A DNA stretch of 64,000 nucleotides from Sepiola atlantica. Its lineage: Eukaryota > Mollusca > Cephalopoda > Sepiida > Sepiolidae. The notes under the pieces are model-generated. The model saw nothing but the letters and a program-made list of their open reading frames with translations. It was not told the origin of the DNA and did not search any database. The stretch lies in contig OY744525.1 of assembly GCA_963556195.1 (NCBI GenBank), positions 44,830,648 to 44,894,647 on the forward strand, given 5' to 3'. A program made the position numbers and the translations under genes. Positions 33,661 through 44,177 of the stretch are shown piece after piece. Each line of letters opens with the position of its first letter. Positions within the stretch are counted from its first letter, which is position 1.

Positions 33661-33994
33661 GCAAAACAAAAGGTTTTTACATTAGAGTAGGTTGATTTTA
33701 CACTAACAAGTCAAGTTAATTGGGGCGTAATGAGATAAAAATTGACGTCAAATCTTAGATTTCTATCTTTAATTTTCATTTAAGAAAACCTAATGCAAAG
33801 ATCGCCATCTAAAATGCATTAACAAATCATATAGATTTCTTTTTTCAATATTTGGTCATTTTCTCTGTTTCTAGGAACTTTTATACAAAAATGTTGATAA
33901 TATAATTATTTAATTTTAAAAAAAAGTATATTTATAAATTACTATAAAAATATTATCCGTTGGGTCACCTCAGTTAGATTTTTTGAATTAGAAA

Positions 33995-34081
33995 AATGAG
34001 TTTGCAAAGCCAGTTAAATATAAAACATAAAAGATAATATCAAAAATTAGTCTCTTTCTGCTTGCTATATTTCCTCCTCTC

Positions 34082-34123
<42 letters not shown>

Positions 34124-34482
34124 CACACACTTTAGCTGCAGGTTAAATCACATGGACACACCAGTTTTCATTAGATCACCGAAGTTAAGTAGCGTCGAGC
34201 CTGTTCAGTACCAGGTGGGTGACCATGTGGGAATACCAGGCACTGTATTTGGGAAGACGGCGATATCATCCTGCAAAAGAAACAAACTAACTGCAAAAAC
34301 CAACCTGGGACTGCTTGTGAATTTATTATTCCCTAGAAACTTCCTCCTTTGGAGGAAGCTGGCTCAACCTAACCAGGATAAATGCCGTACCAAGTACTAA
34401 ATACTAAGATATTTCCTTTTGTTTATAATAGACTATTCCAATCTTTTTATTCTATCCTTTCTTTATTACCTTTGACTGTTAA

Positions 34483-34513
<31 letters not shown>

Positions 34514-34800
34514 TGTGTGACGGATATGAGAGTGATAGATACAGTATAAGAGAAAGGGAGAGAGAGAGTGGGGTGAGAGTGATAGAAACTATATAAAAAA
34601 AGAACTGATAGTCAAACAGTGTGTGTGAGAGAGCGATAGAAATTTAGTAAGAGATTTGTCATTTGGTAAGTTAATTGCAAATTGCGACTAATTAGAACAA
34701 TTAAAATGGAAGTTTTGTCTAAAATAACTCAATCCCACAACTAAGGAATATTTTAACATGTATTTTGTGTGATTAAAATATATAGAAAAACAGTATTAGA
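33995..34800 (+). repeat. Family A copy split by a 5S-derived SINE
   Basis: 33995-34130 and 34405-34800 correspond to continuous parts of the 8870-9345 copy (GCAAAGCCAGTTAAATATAA; then GACTATTCCAATCTTTTTAT, ACATGTATTTTGTGTGATTA). (CT)n lies at 34086-34122 and (GA)n at 34485-34512. The break holds the SINE at 34140-34400. Confidence 0.75.
34140..34400 (+). ncRNA. 5S rRNA-derived SINE, copy 4
   Basis: The 5S-like part at 34148-34255 has GATCACCGAAGTTAAGTAGC, GTCGAGCCTG, GTGGGTGACCATGTGGGAAT and ACCAGGCACTGTATTTGGG. A non-5S body continues to about 34400. The 112-codon frame over it is incidental. Confidence 0.82.
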
Positions 34801-35034
34801 GAATAGAATATTCATTAACTCAGCTTTAATATGATAATAGATGCTTTGGTTTGGTTATCATTTTCAATGATACTGAAGAATTGGAAAATTTCATTTTCTG
34901 AATTCATTTCCTCAAATGATTGGTAGAAGTGAGGAACAAAAATATGATTTGTGTAAGGGGAGGGAGATCCGTCCCAAACACGTCCACTTTCCTTCATGGG
35001 TTAAAAATAAGAAAATGATTTTATCAGCTATCTG
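34801..35034. other. AT-rich interval, nothing recognised
   Basis: A short minus frame (34815-34997) has no recognised domain. Confidence 0.5.
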
Positions 35035-35172
35035 CTACATGTCACTGGATACTTCCTGTCTGTGATGCAACATCCTGAACACGTCAGTTTTAATTCTAAT
35101 CTTTAACTTTTAATGGATTTTTTCCGATTCTCTACTTAATCTAACTTTCATGTGGAAAATTTCGTTTCTAAA
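35035..35172 (+). repeat. Family D, copy 2
   Basis: ATACTTCCTGTCTGTGA, CTTTAACTTTTAATGGA and CATGTGGAAAATTTCG match 37975-38110. Confidence 0.7.
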
Positions 35173-35473
35173 ATTATTTTACACACCCATGCCCAATATT
35201 GAAACAGTAAAGCAAACTTTCATATAAGTATTTATTTATGAACATAAGGCCTTTTTTTTAGTTATGGAAGGCTCTAATGATCTATAATCTTGTACATTTT
35301 TCGAGTTCTCTCTTACACTAGCCAAGTCTAATAAAACTAAAACAGCAGTGACAATATGATATATACTCTTAATATCCTATTATAGTTTTTTATCACTCAT
35401 TTTTTTTCCACTGTTATGGTATCTTACTTGAACTCTTTCACTCACCATAAATACTGTGAGCGCATGCCCCTCA

Positions 35474-35625
35474 GTGTTGGACACCCACCAGTCTATATTG
35501 GCAGTCAAGACTTATGCACAACCACTCTATTCCTCTGTTGTATTATACTTTTTTTCCAATATACTTTTTTTCTCTAAACTCTGAGTGCGTGTTTTCCTTC
35601 CAGACCCTTTACAGACCCACAACAA
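35474..35625 (+). repeat. 5' LTR of the gag-only element
   Basis: Starts TGTTGGACACCCACC and ends CCCACAACA. The 3' copy is diverged and shorter, so the insertion is old. Confidence 0.6.
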
Positions 35626-36199
35626 CTGGTGACGAGGCACAGTAAGGGATTCTTGAGAACCTTAAAATGGTGGCCACAACTGGCGACGATGTATATTAAG
35701 AGTTTTGTTGAGAACCTTAAAAAAGGGCAAACGTGAAGAAATCAACGGCAAATTCAACAGACAACGTCCTAGTTCTAAACACTGGCTTTACCGACGCACC
35801 AAAAAAAAAGAAAGAAAAAAAAACATATAAAAGATCAACTTATTTTCTCTCAAAGAAGAAAGGTAAGTGTTTGTTTTTTATTGCTATTCCGACACTGTGT
35901 TAATTTTTAACAAGAAGAGAATACATGATATTTTCTTTTATCTCCAAAAGAGAAAAGTCCTGCTGCTGAAAGAAAAATAATTAAAACCTTTTTTTTGTTA
36001 ACTAAAGTGCTGACCGTAAATTCTGGTTAGCGTACTAAAAAGTGATTTTTTATGGTCGAAGAAAAAAGGTTTTATACTCTCTTCCTCTTTTTACAACTAA
36101 GATTACGTTAGCAGTGCAATATAAAAGTAAGAACTTCTAAAAAGCCGTATTCTATAAAGACACATTTTAAACATCAAAGATTTTAAAGCAACTGCAACA

Positions 36200-37440
36200 G
36201 AACTTGTGAAATACCAAAATGCAACAACAACTTGAACCAAAAAAAATAAGCCGACAAAAGGCAGCAGAAAGCTGAAGAAAGACTTCTGGAACAAAAAAGA
36301 GAAACCGATCAAAAGATAGAAGTATTAATGCAAACAATATCGCATGGGGGTAAAAATACTGAGAACGAATATGCTTTTCCTCAGAATGTCGTTTGGAGTG
36401 CAATTGACAATTTCACTTATACCCCAGACGAGGATAAAACCGTCGCTTCATATTTCAGAAGGTATGAGGATCTATACAAAATAAGTTGTGAAAATTGGGA
36501 AGACTCTAAAAAAGTTCGCCTACTGTTACGAAAATAAGGCACCACCGAACATACTAAATTTGTGGACTTTATTTTACATAAAAAAGGGGACTTGATTTTT
36601 TAACAGAATTATTTAGCCCAAATATTTCTCTGTTCCACAAACGGTAGAAGTGTTTGAATTTAGTCAAAAGAGATGGTGAAGACTACGCAACTTTCATATG
36701 AATCGTTAATAAACGCTGTGACTATTTCAAATTAGCTGAACTTAGCATGGATAACTTTAAATGTTTAATTTTGGTGTAAAGACTTGTATCAGGAAAAGGC
36801 GCAGAAATCAGACGTAGGGTTCTAAACAAGTAAGAAAGTGAACTAAATTTAACGTTACAGAAATTAGCCGAAGACTGCCAGAGATTTGTAAGTGTTAAAC
36901 AAGATCCTATAGACATGAAGGGTTGGGCATTGCGCACATAAGAAAAGTATGTCAGAAATCACATTTTAACTCAGTCAAAAACAATTCTGAAACAAAGAGA
37001 GGGATTATTTTCAGGCTCCTACAAAAACAAGCCGGCCCAATAAAAAACAGGATAAATTACCACCTAGCCCTTTTTTCCGTTGTGGATATCTTCATTTGGG
37101 TAACGAATTGCCCATACCGTTTTAAAAACTGCCTAACTTGTAATAAAGTCGGACACAAGAGTTCACATTGCAGAACGAATAAAGGAAATAAAACTTAGGT
37201 TAAGTCCACAAAAACGAACGAACATGGCGGCAGAATTATGAGAGAATATGTACAGGTAAAAATCCTGTATAAAAATGGATTCTGGTTCAAATGTGTAGAT
37301 TATCAACATGCATACATGGAGAAGGTTGGATAAACCGACCATGCTAAGAACCAACAAAATAGCCAGAACGGTGACTGGCGAAAAAATAAAATTCGAGGAT
37401 GAAATTATTACCGACAATTCTTTAAACAGAACTACTAAAA
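36200..37440 (+). pseudogene. gag: gag and truncated aspartic protease remnant
   Basis: Frame-broken plus-strand pieces read a retrotransposon Gag. 36328-36537 encodes a segment with TVASYFRRYEDLYKISCENW and continues past a stop through TTEHTKFVDFIL and the core equivalents CDYFKLAEL and EDCQRFVSV up to about 36920. A double zinc-knuckle region follows (LGNxCPYRFKNCLTC then KVGHKSSHC, about 37090-37180). At 37275 MDSGSNV is an aspartic-protease-type D-S-G motif. Coding stops soon after at the 3' LTR. At least three stops or frameshifts make it inactive. The family is Ty3/gypsy-like by the Gag and zinc-knuckle pattern (inference). Confidence 0.72.
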
Positions 37441-37452
37441 AAGTAAGTACTG

Positions 37453-37580
37453 ACAGTTAAGACTTACGTACAACCACTCTTGTTCTCTGTTGTATTATAC
37501 TTTTTTTGCAATATACTTGCTTTCTCTAAACTCCGAGTTGGCGTTTTCCTTCCGGACCCATTACAGCCCCACAACAGTTA
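37453..37580 (+). repeat. 3' LTR (partial) of the gag-only element
   Basis: GACAGTTAAGACTTACGTAC through CCACAACA match 35510-35625. The beginning of the LTR is missing or diverged. Confidence 0.6.
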
Positions 37581-37974
37581 CATGGCACTAATAAGCTCTT
37601 TTACGGTTCGATAGGAGAATCTCTCTGACCCCTGTCAGATGGTCCATAATCTTCTCGTTGATAGGAAACAACTATTGTTTCATTGACACGTTGTAAGTAA
37701 TTGCATAATAGGTAGTGACGTCTCTTAGCAGTGGTGGTAGTAGCAGGCGTCATAAAGTCGTTCACTCTTCTCTTCTGTTGCCGTCTATTTCTTTTTTCTT
37801 TTGTTCTCTAATTATGTAAAAAAATAAAAAGAGGCAACAACATACTCAATGACATCACTCGATGTTTTATTCTTTTACAATACTCCAAAGTTACACATTA
37901 AGTAAGCTTCTCCTCACCCGCTCCACGAAGGAGTGAATGAAAACAGAGCTTCGAAAAAGGCGTCCAACTCAGGC
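37581..37974. other. No gene seen
   Basis: AT-rich sequence without repeats that I can match. Confidence 0.5.
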
Positions 37975-38112
37975 AGCTCTCCTGCCACGTTTCACTTCAT
38001 ACTTCCTGTCTGTGACGTCATATCCTCTGATTAATCCTCTGCTTTTTAACTTTTAATGGACTTTTCTACTCCTCTGCTTAATTTAACCCTGTGTGGAAAA
38101 TGCTTTTCTTTC
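37975..38112 (+). repeat. Family D, copy 3
   Basis: ATACTTCCTGTCTGTGACGT, TTTTAACTTTTAATGGAC, CTGCTTAATTTAA and GTGTGGAAAATGC match copies 1 and 2. Confidence 0.7.
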
Positions 38113-38477
38113 TTCTACTCGCTTCTTTTTGACATTGTCTATATTGCTATCTAACGTGATTACAGAGAACTGTTATTGTAATTTATTTGAATTTATATTC
38201 TATAGTCTATTCATATACTTCAATCACTGCTGGATTAGCTTTATTAGACTGAGCTAGTCTTCAGGATAGATGGAGAGCAATTATAGGTTATTTCGGCCAT
38301 CTGTAACTATTAAACTCTGATTTTCGTAAACAATTGTTTGTAGAGTTGGCAAAGACTTATCATATAAACAGAGAAAATGTTTTGTATGCTTTTAAAAAAT
38401 GTTATAAACCTATAATAAAGGTTAATACATCTACAAAATACAAAATAGCCTTAGAATATGAAAGTAGGTTAAAGATA
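38113..38477. other. AT-rich interval, nothing recognised
   Basis: No domain, RNA or shared repeat seen. Confidence 0.5.
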
Positions 38478-39012
38478 TAATATATAAAATTAAGTCAGTT
38501 GCATTCTTGACTTTTGTCATCAATAGCTTCCGTCCTACAAAATCAATATTTCATTCTGAATAGCAATTTTATTTTGTTAATCGTTGATCTATGTTGTTCT
38601 GAAAAATAAAATGCAATTTGAGCTAATTCCTTAGAGAAAATATTTTATCCGCTCAGATTTATTTTGGTATAGCCGTCATTTATTGTAAAAAAGGAAGTAA
38701 ATTACTATTCGTGTAATACAGGCTTACTTTGCCTTGTTTCGAAAAGAAAAATATTTGTTAGAAAAAGTTATGCTACTCAGTTTATATCCATTACAAGCTT
38801 ACTTCCCTTTGTTTTGAATACAAAAATAATATTTTGGAAAAAAAGGTACGTAATTCTGTCATTGTCTATTATAAAGTAACTTCTCTTTTGTTGGAAACAA
38901 AAAATGAAAATTTTTTGAAAAAAAAAACAAAATGGCATAGTTTTAAATAAAAATGACAATGCAAATTGCAAGTAAATACACTACCGGGCAACGCCGGGTA
39001 TGGAACAGCTAG
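38478..39012 (+). mobile_element. Helitron-like element (~535 bp)
   Basis: The 3' end reads CTACCGGGCAACGCCGGGTA, TGGAACAGCTAG and then T, the clearest hairpin plus CTAG terminus in the window. The 5' region (ATATAAAATTAAGTCAGTTG, then TCCGTCCTACAAAATCAATA) matches the interior of 10628-10916, so the two are the same family. The exact TC start is degraded. Related sub-repeats occur inside. No protein. Confidence 0.65.
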
Positions 39013-39439
39013 TTAACTTATGAATGTACTAGCACAAGTACCTGGCAATAAACATATCAACCTCTAACTGGCTAATAAATGTGCTATTATGACTTACCAT
39101 GAAAGAAAACGTGTAGAAATGTCAATTTCGTTCGTTTTTATGAGAAAAAGATGCAATTTTCACATGCAGCAATCAATAAAACAGTCTGAATTCTGCTAAT
39201 TAGTGAATGACTCTCATCCGTGGTCGCAAACAAAGAATTTTTCGTATACATTATATAGTTTTTTGTATATATTACATGCACGCCAGAGCTTGTTACTACT
39301 TAAGAATTTTGGTTTTACATATATTGGCTCCGACTAAAAAATAACTGGTTTTCCTTAAATTATTATAGAAAAAATATTTTAATCAAATATAATCAGGCTA
39401 TAACATTTGCGGGAATCTGCTAATTCCAAATATGCCATT

Positions 39440-40226
39440 AGTTTTACTCTGAGATTAACCATTAACATCTGATGCCTCCAAAGCCTGTGGGCCTGATCTT
39501 ATACCAGTAATAGTAATAAAGAAATGCTCTGCTGAACTGGCCCCTGTCCTCTCTAAACTCTACAACAAATGCGTTGCCAAATCTTGCTTCCTTGATAGCT
39601 AAAAAATTGCCTCTGTGGTACCAGTATTCAAGAATTCTGGAGATAGAACTGACCCTCAGAATTATCGCCCCATTAGTTTATTCATGCTCTTCACAAAAAA
39701 TCTTTGAATCCTTAATCAAAATAGAGATAGTCTGTCACCTTGTTAATGCTGAACTTCTTTCTGACCATCAGTATGGATTTAGGCAAGCTCGGTCTACTGC
39801 AGATATCCTAACTGTTATCTCTGAACGCATATACCATACACTGGACAAGGCAGGTGAAGCTAGGGCGGTAGCGTTTGATATATCCAAAGCCTGTGACAAG
39901 GTTTAGTATAAAAGGCTTCTCATAAAAATCGATTCATATGGTATTACTGGACGAATATTTAATATAATTAGATATTTCCTAACCAAAAGAAAGACCCAGG
40001 TTGTCCTTGATGACCGCTCATCATAACAACATGACATAAATGCTGGTGTACCCCAGGGACTGATCCTTGGACCTTTATTGTTCCTGATTTTTATAAACGA
40101 CCTCCCTGATGACATTGTGTCTGAGATGGGTATATTTGCTGTTGATAGCACACTCTACTCTAATCATGTGGGTAAAACAGGTGTGCACATATCAAAGGCA
40201 ATGGTTGAATTTTTAGAAAGTGACCT
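39440..40226 (+). pseudogene. CR1/jockey-like LINE reverse transcriptase, 5' part, interrupted by an LTR element
   Basis: Plus frames read the fingers and palm of a LINE reverse transcriptase: ACGPDLIPV near 39485, NYRPISL-type residues near 39660, SDHQYGFRQARSTADILTV at 39760-39820, and the first catalytic-Asp motif AFDISKACDKV at 39870-39905. The active-site region near 40130 is broken (the '.ADD' motif reads VDS), and several stops interrupt it, so the LINE was already dead. The frame runs through ..EFLESDL at 40205-40226, cut by the LTR insertion, and resumes at 44521. Confidence 0.88.
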
Positions 40227-40569
40227 TGTGGTGTAAATGAGGAAAAAGAAGAGAAAACAAGAACGACCGACCGCGTTTTTGCGTGGCTTACCTCGTGTGA
40301 AGAAGAAGGAAACAAGAATGGCCGACTTGTTTCTTTAAATGCCTACAGGGTGACTACGAGGTATGCAAATGAGATGCTCCTGATTGGAAATGGAAGAGAT
40401 AAATGAGGAGTGATTGGGGGAGGAGGCAGAGGGAAGTTAGATTGCGAACAGAGAAGTGTGATCATAGAAGAAAAGTCGGATCCGTAGAGAGTGAAGAAAA
40501 ACGTTGCAGAAATTCGTTTCGGAGTGGATAGAAAGCGGAAGTACGGCCAGCAGTGTCGCGTATATCACA
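40227..40569 (+). repeat. 5' LTR (343 bp)
   Basis: Begins TGTGGTGTAAATGAGG and ends CGCGTATATCACA, with TGTG...CACA termini. Base-for-base the same as 44178-44520 as far as I can read. It must hold the element's promoter; no clear TATA box is visible. Confidence 0.97.
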
Positions 40570-40598
40570 AGCTATTTCGGCGAATCGAGCAAATTACC

Positions 40599-43500
40599 AT
40601 GGCTGAGTGGAGACTGAGCACTCACATGCTGAGACCCTTTACTGGGGAGGGTGACCTGATTAAGTGGCTGGAGAAATTAAAGATGGTGGCGAAGCTGCAA
40701 AAGATAGAAGATGTGGTCACCCTGCTGCTGCTAATCTTAGAGGGGGAAGCCCTCACGATTTACCAGCAGATGCGAGATGAAGACAAGGAAGACCTTGCCT
40801 CAGTGGAGCAAAGGCTGAAATTGGCCTTCGCTGAGGGCCCATTCGAAGCACTTGGTAAGCTTTCCAGTTTGAGGTGGACCGGCGAGTCGGTTGACGTCTT
40901 TGCGGCAGAGATCAGGAGACTGGCAGGGTTGGCTGGTTACGTGGGGAGGAGCCTGGAGATGACGGTAAAGCTGTACCTAGTTAACGGCTTCCCAGAGGAA
41001 ATCTCTACGAACATGCAGAGAATCACTGGGATCCATACTATGGGAGTGGACGATCTCTTGGTTCACGCCAGAGTCCTAGTGAAAAATGTTAAAAGCCCAA
41101 TCGTGGCTGCAGCTGTGGGTGGAAATATGTGCATGAGGCCTCACTTGAATGAGAGGCAGCCGGCAAGGCGACAGGAGGGGAGACCTGCAATCAAGTGCTT
41201 CCGGTGCCAGGGCCCTCATCTGATCAAGGACTGCAAAGAGCCGAGACCAGGGAAACGAGTGAAGGGGAGCTATTGCGCCAGTGGTTACCCCTTCTGTGCG
41301 GAGATGGCGCATGATGGAACGTTGCCTCGGTTACCGGTAGTAGTCAATGGGAAGAAAGCCATAGCCCTTGTCGACACAGGCTGTACTACAACGTTGTTAG
41401 CGAGGAATGTCGCTAGGTCATGGAGCGGAACCAGGACTATTAGGACCGTGGATGGCAGGGATGTGAAGTGCCTAGGTGAGACGACAGCGGAAGTAATGGT
41501 GCAAGGGGTGTCCATTGGACTGCGAGCCTTAGTGTTGAATCATCTGGTCGGTGGAGTTGACGTGATTATAGGTATGAGTGCAATTAACCGACTGGGGGGC
41601 GCCACGTTACGAGGGAGCCAAGTGACGTTCGGACGTCTCGGCGCAGTGGGGATGGCAGGAGTGGAAGGTGATAGAACCATCAGAATACCAAAACCGGAGG
41701 TTTGCTGCATTGAGGACAAAGATTTCCTGGCAAAGTTTGATGGCGTGAGGTGGACGGTGGAATGGAAATGGATCTCCGGACCCCAGGAACTACAGAATAA
41801 AGTGGGCTGCTACGAAAACACCCTGCGAGGAGAAATAAGAAAAGGATTTGAGGAAGAAGTGGAGAGGTGCATAAAAGAAGGAATTCTGAAACCGTGGACA
41901 GGGGAAGAAAAAGGAGTGTTGCCACTACTGGCGGTTGTTCAGCCTACAAAAAACAAGATTAGGCCCGTACTGGACTTCAGAGAATTGAACAGACACGTAG
42001 CCTGCCACACTGGAACGGGGATCGACGTATGTGAGGAGGTCATGAGGAAATGGAGAAGAATGGGACGGGCCACAAAAATTGTCGATCTGAAATCGGCATA
42101 TCTGCAGATCCATGTAGATGAAAAACTCTGGCAGTACCAGCTGGTCCGGTACAAGGGGCGAGTGTATTGTCTGACGAGGTTAGGCTTTGGGCTGAGTTCA
42201 GCCCCCAAAATTATGACTGCCGTGCTGAAGACAGTGCTGAGCAAAGACCGTTCAGTGGAGGAGGCCACTAGTTCGTACATTGACGACATTCTGGTGGAGG
42301 AGGCAGAGGTGACAGCGGAGAAAGTAAGAAGCCATGTCGAGAAGTATGGGTTAACTGCAAAACCGGCGGAGGCCCTGGATGGAGGACGGGTGCTGGGGTT
42401 GAAACTAAGGCGAGATGGAAAAGAAAGCCTTGTCTTCGAACGAGGGAGTGTAATACCCGAAGTCGGATCTGAGCTGACGAAGCGAGAACTTTTCTCAGTC
42501 TGCGGGAGGCTGGTCGGGCACTATCCTATCGCTGGCTGGCTCAGGATAGCATGTAGTTTTATTAAACGACTAGCAGGCACTGCTGACTGGGAGGGCCGTG
42601 TAACGAAGGAGGTTATGAACATGCTGCAAGATATCATTGCGAGGGTGAGGAATGAGGACCCAGTGAAAGGGGACTGGTATGTCAGCAGCGGAGATGCGGG
42701 TGTGATTTGGTGCGATGCCAGTAACCTGGCGTTGGGCGTCGTACTAGAGATGGGAGGCGTAACTGTGGAGGATGCGGCATGGCTAAGAAAAACCAACGAC
42801 TTCTCCCATATCAACGTAGCAGAACTAGATGCCGTTATGAAAGGACTCAATCTGGCCCTGAAGTGGGGATTGAAAATAATTGAAATTAAAACCGATTCGG
42901 CAACGGCAGCATCGTGGATTCGGTCGGCAGTAACTGGCGATAAGAGAGTTAAGACCAAAGGTGCTGCGGAAATGCTGATCAAGCGCAGACTCGGAGCGCT
43001 CGCCGATCTAATAGCGGAGTTCCAGTTAAGAGTATCTGTCGTGTTGGTCCCATCAGAAAAAAACAAGGCGGATTCGATGACACGCGTGAAGAAGGCCTGG
43101 CTGCAGGAGGGAAAGGAGGTCTCCTCGGTATGCTATGCAGGGGAAGAAGTCAAGGAGTCACACGAAATGCACCACTTTGGTCGGGAACGAACGTTATTCC
43201 TAGCCAGAGAGGTTTACCCGGAGACCACCGAGGAGGAGGTTAGGGAAGTGGTGGAGAACTGTCGAGAGTGCCAATCAATTGACCCTAGACCGTCCAGACA
43301 CGAAACAGGACAGTTGCACGTTGCGGAGGACTGGAAGCGATTGGCTATTGATGTGACGCACTATCGCCACAAATTGTATCTCTCGATGGTCGACTGTGGA
43401 CCGGGAAGGTTTGCCATCTGGAGAGAAATCAGGGCAGAAGCGGCATGGGCGATCGGAGGGGTCATCGAGGAGATATTTTTGGAGAGAGGGCCGGTTGAGG

Positions 43501-44156
43501 AACTCTTGATGGACAATGGGCCCGCTTTCCGATCTGAAGCCTTTAAAGGGGTATGCGATAAGTGGGGAGTAAGGCAATTTTTTAGAGCAGCGTATCGGCC
43601 GAGTGGCAACGGAATAGTGGAGAGGAATCATCGCACCATTAAAGCCGCTGCGGAAAAAAGCAACGTATCACCCATAGAGGCGGTGTTTTGGTACAACATC
43701 TCGCCAAAAACCAAACAAGACGAGACAACTGTCCCTCATAGGGCCGTTTTCACATATAAGTGGCGGCACCCGTGCAACAAAACAGCAGGAATCGAGAGTG
43801 AGGAAGCCACTATCAAAGTAGGTGAAGAGGTATGGGTGAAACCCCCTAATGCACAGTGTACCACTCGTTGGAAAAAAGGGGTCGTAACGGGATTGCGGTC
43901 GAAGAACAATGTGATGGTGAACGGCGTTCCCCGGCATATCCTAGACCTGCGTCGCATGACACTGCCGGTACGCAGTGAGGGCAGTAAAGAAGAGGAAATC
44001 GAGGGCCACCGAGAAGCAAATGATGCGACTCTACCTGACTTAGACCCACGTTGTAGTGAACCTGAAAATGTTAACCCCCAAGAAGTTGTTCCCCAGAGGC
44101 CTCGACGTGAGAGGAGGCGGCCTGCTTGGATGGAGGATTACGAAGTATCCTATTGA
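40599..44156 (+). CDS. Gag-Pol polyprotein of the intact LTR retrotransposon
   Basis: The start ATG at 40599 has an excellent context (ACCATGG) and is 30 bases after the LTR. An upstream extension in frame would run back into the LTR and starts with GTG, so I reject it. Numbered from this Met (1185 aa): Gag about 1-195; CCHC zinc knuckle CFRCQGPHLIKDC at 200-212 (spacing C-x2-C-x3-H-x4-C, one residue short of the usual x4); protease DTG at 259-261; RT with LDF about 458, first Asp in VDLKSAYLQI at 496 and YIDD at 560-563; RNase H with D706, E742, D766 and D825; integrase zinc finger H855/H859/C888/C891 and D918-D972-x35-E1008. The C-terminus is basic and proline-rich (PQRPRRERRRPAW). Gag and Pol share one frame with no slip site. 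All checked residues are intact, so the protein could be active (inference). The connector motif GRLVGHYPIAGWLR replaces the usual gypsy pattern. Confidence 0.96.
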   Translation: MAEWRLSTHMLRPFTGEGDLIKWLEKLKMVAKLQKIEDVVTLLLLILEGEALTIYQQMRDEDKEDLASVEQRLKLAFAEGPFEALGKLSSLRWTGESVDVFAAEIRRLAGLAGYVGRSLEMTVKLYLVNGFPEEISTNMQRITGIHTMGVDDLLVHARVLVKNVKSPIVAAAVGGNMCMRPHLNERQPARRQEGRPAIKCFRCQGPHLIKDCKEPRPGKRVKGSYCASGYPFCAEMAHDGTLPRLPVVVNGKKAIALVDTGCTTTLLARNVARSWSGTRTIRTVDGRDVKCLGETTAEVMVQGVSIGLRALVLNHLVGGVDVIIGMSAINRLGGATLRGSQVTFGRLGAVGMAGVEGDRTIRIPKPEVCCIEDKDFLAKFDGVRWTVEWKWISGPQELQNKVGCYENTLRGEIRKGFEEEVERCIKEGILKPWTGEEKGVLPLLAVVQPTKNKIRPVLDFRELNRHVACHTGTGIDVCEEVMRKWRRMGRATKIVDLKSAYLQIHVDEKLWQYQLVRYKGRVYCLTRLGFGLSSAPKIMTAVLKTVLSKDRSVEEATSSYIDDILVEEAEVTAEKVRSHVEKYGLTAKPAEALDGGRVLGLKLRRDGKESLVFERGSVIPEVGSELTKRELFSVCGRLVGHYPIAGWLRIACSFIKRLAGTADWEGRVTKEVMNMLQDIIARVRNEDPVKGDWYVSSGDAGVIWCDASNLALGVVLEMGGVTVEDAAWLRKTNDFSHINVAELDAVMKGLNLALKWGLKIIEIKTDSATAASWIRSAVTGDKRVKTKGAAEMLIKRRLGALADLIAEFQLRVSVVLVPSEKNKADSMTRVKKAWLQEGKEVSSVCYAGEEVKESHEMHHFGRERTLFLAREVYPETTEEEVREVVENCRECQSIDPRPSRHETGQLHVAEDWKRLAIDVTHYRHKLYLSMVDCGPGRFAIWREIRAEAAWAIGGVIEEIFLERGPVEELLMDNGPAFRSEAFKGVCDKWGVRQFFRAAYRPSGNGIVERNHRTIKAAAEKSNVSPIEAVFWYNISPKTKQDETTVPHRAVFTYKWRHPCNKTAGIESEEATIKVGEEVWVKPPNAQCTTRWKKGVVTGLRSKNNVMVNGVPRHILDLRRMTLPVRSEGSKEEEIEGHREANDATLPDLDPRCSEPENVNPQEVVPQRPRRERRRPAWMEDYEVSY

Positions 44157-44165
44157 TCTCGAAGA

Positions 44166-44177
44166 TCAAGGGGGGCG
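44166..44177 (+). other. Polypurine tract of the intact element
   Basis: AAGGGGGG directly before the 3' LTR (followed by CG and then TGTGGTG) is the expected primer for plus-strand DNA synthesis. Confidence 0.8.

Larger units (their letters stand above)
35474..37580 (+). mobile_element. LTR retrotransposon reduced to gag plus protease start
   Basis: A related LTR sequence occurs at 35474-35625 and 37453-37578 (shared TGTTGTATTATACTTTTTTT, CAATATACTT, CTTTCTCTAAACTC, CAGCCCCACAACA-type end). Between them are gag, a double CCHC region and only the first part of protease. Reverse transcriptase, RNase H and integrase are missing. The second LTR follows the protease start at once, so a deletion removed most of pol. 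ACTGGTGACGAGG just after the first LTR and its second version ACTGGCGACGATG may be the primer-site region (inference). Confidence 0.7.

Noticed and set aside
34148..34255. Functional 5S rRNA gene
   Set aside because: The 5S match has many changes, the 5' end is diverged, there is no clear T-run terminator at the right place, and a non-5S body is shared with the other copies.
40491..40598. Upstream in-frame extension of the gag-pol frame
   Set aside because: It starts with GTG and lies in the LTR. The ATG at 40599 has a strong context and follows the LTR.
42521..43066. 181-codon minus-strand frame inside the gag-pol gene
   Set aside because: It is antisense to the intact pol coding sequence; codon structure belongs to the plus strand. 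Other minus frames in 41076-44049 are the same kind of shadow.
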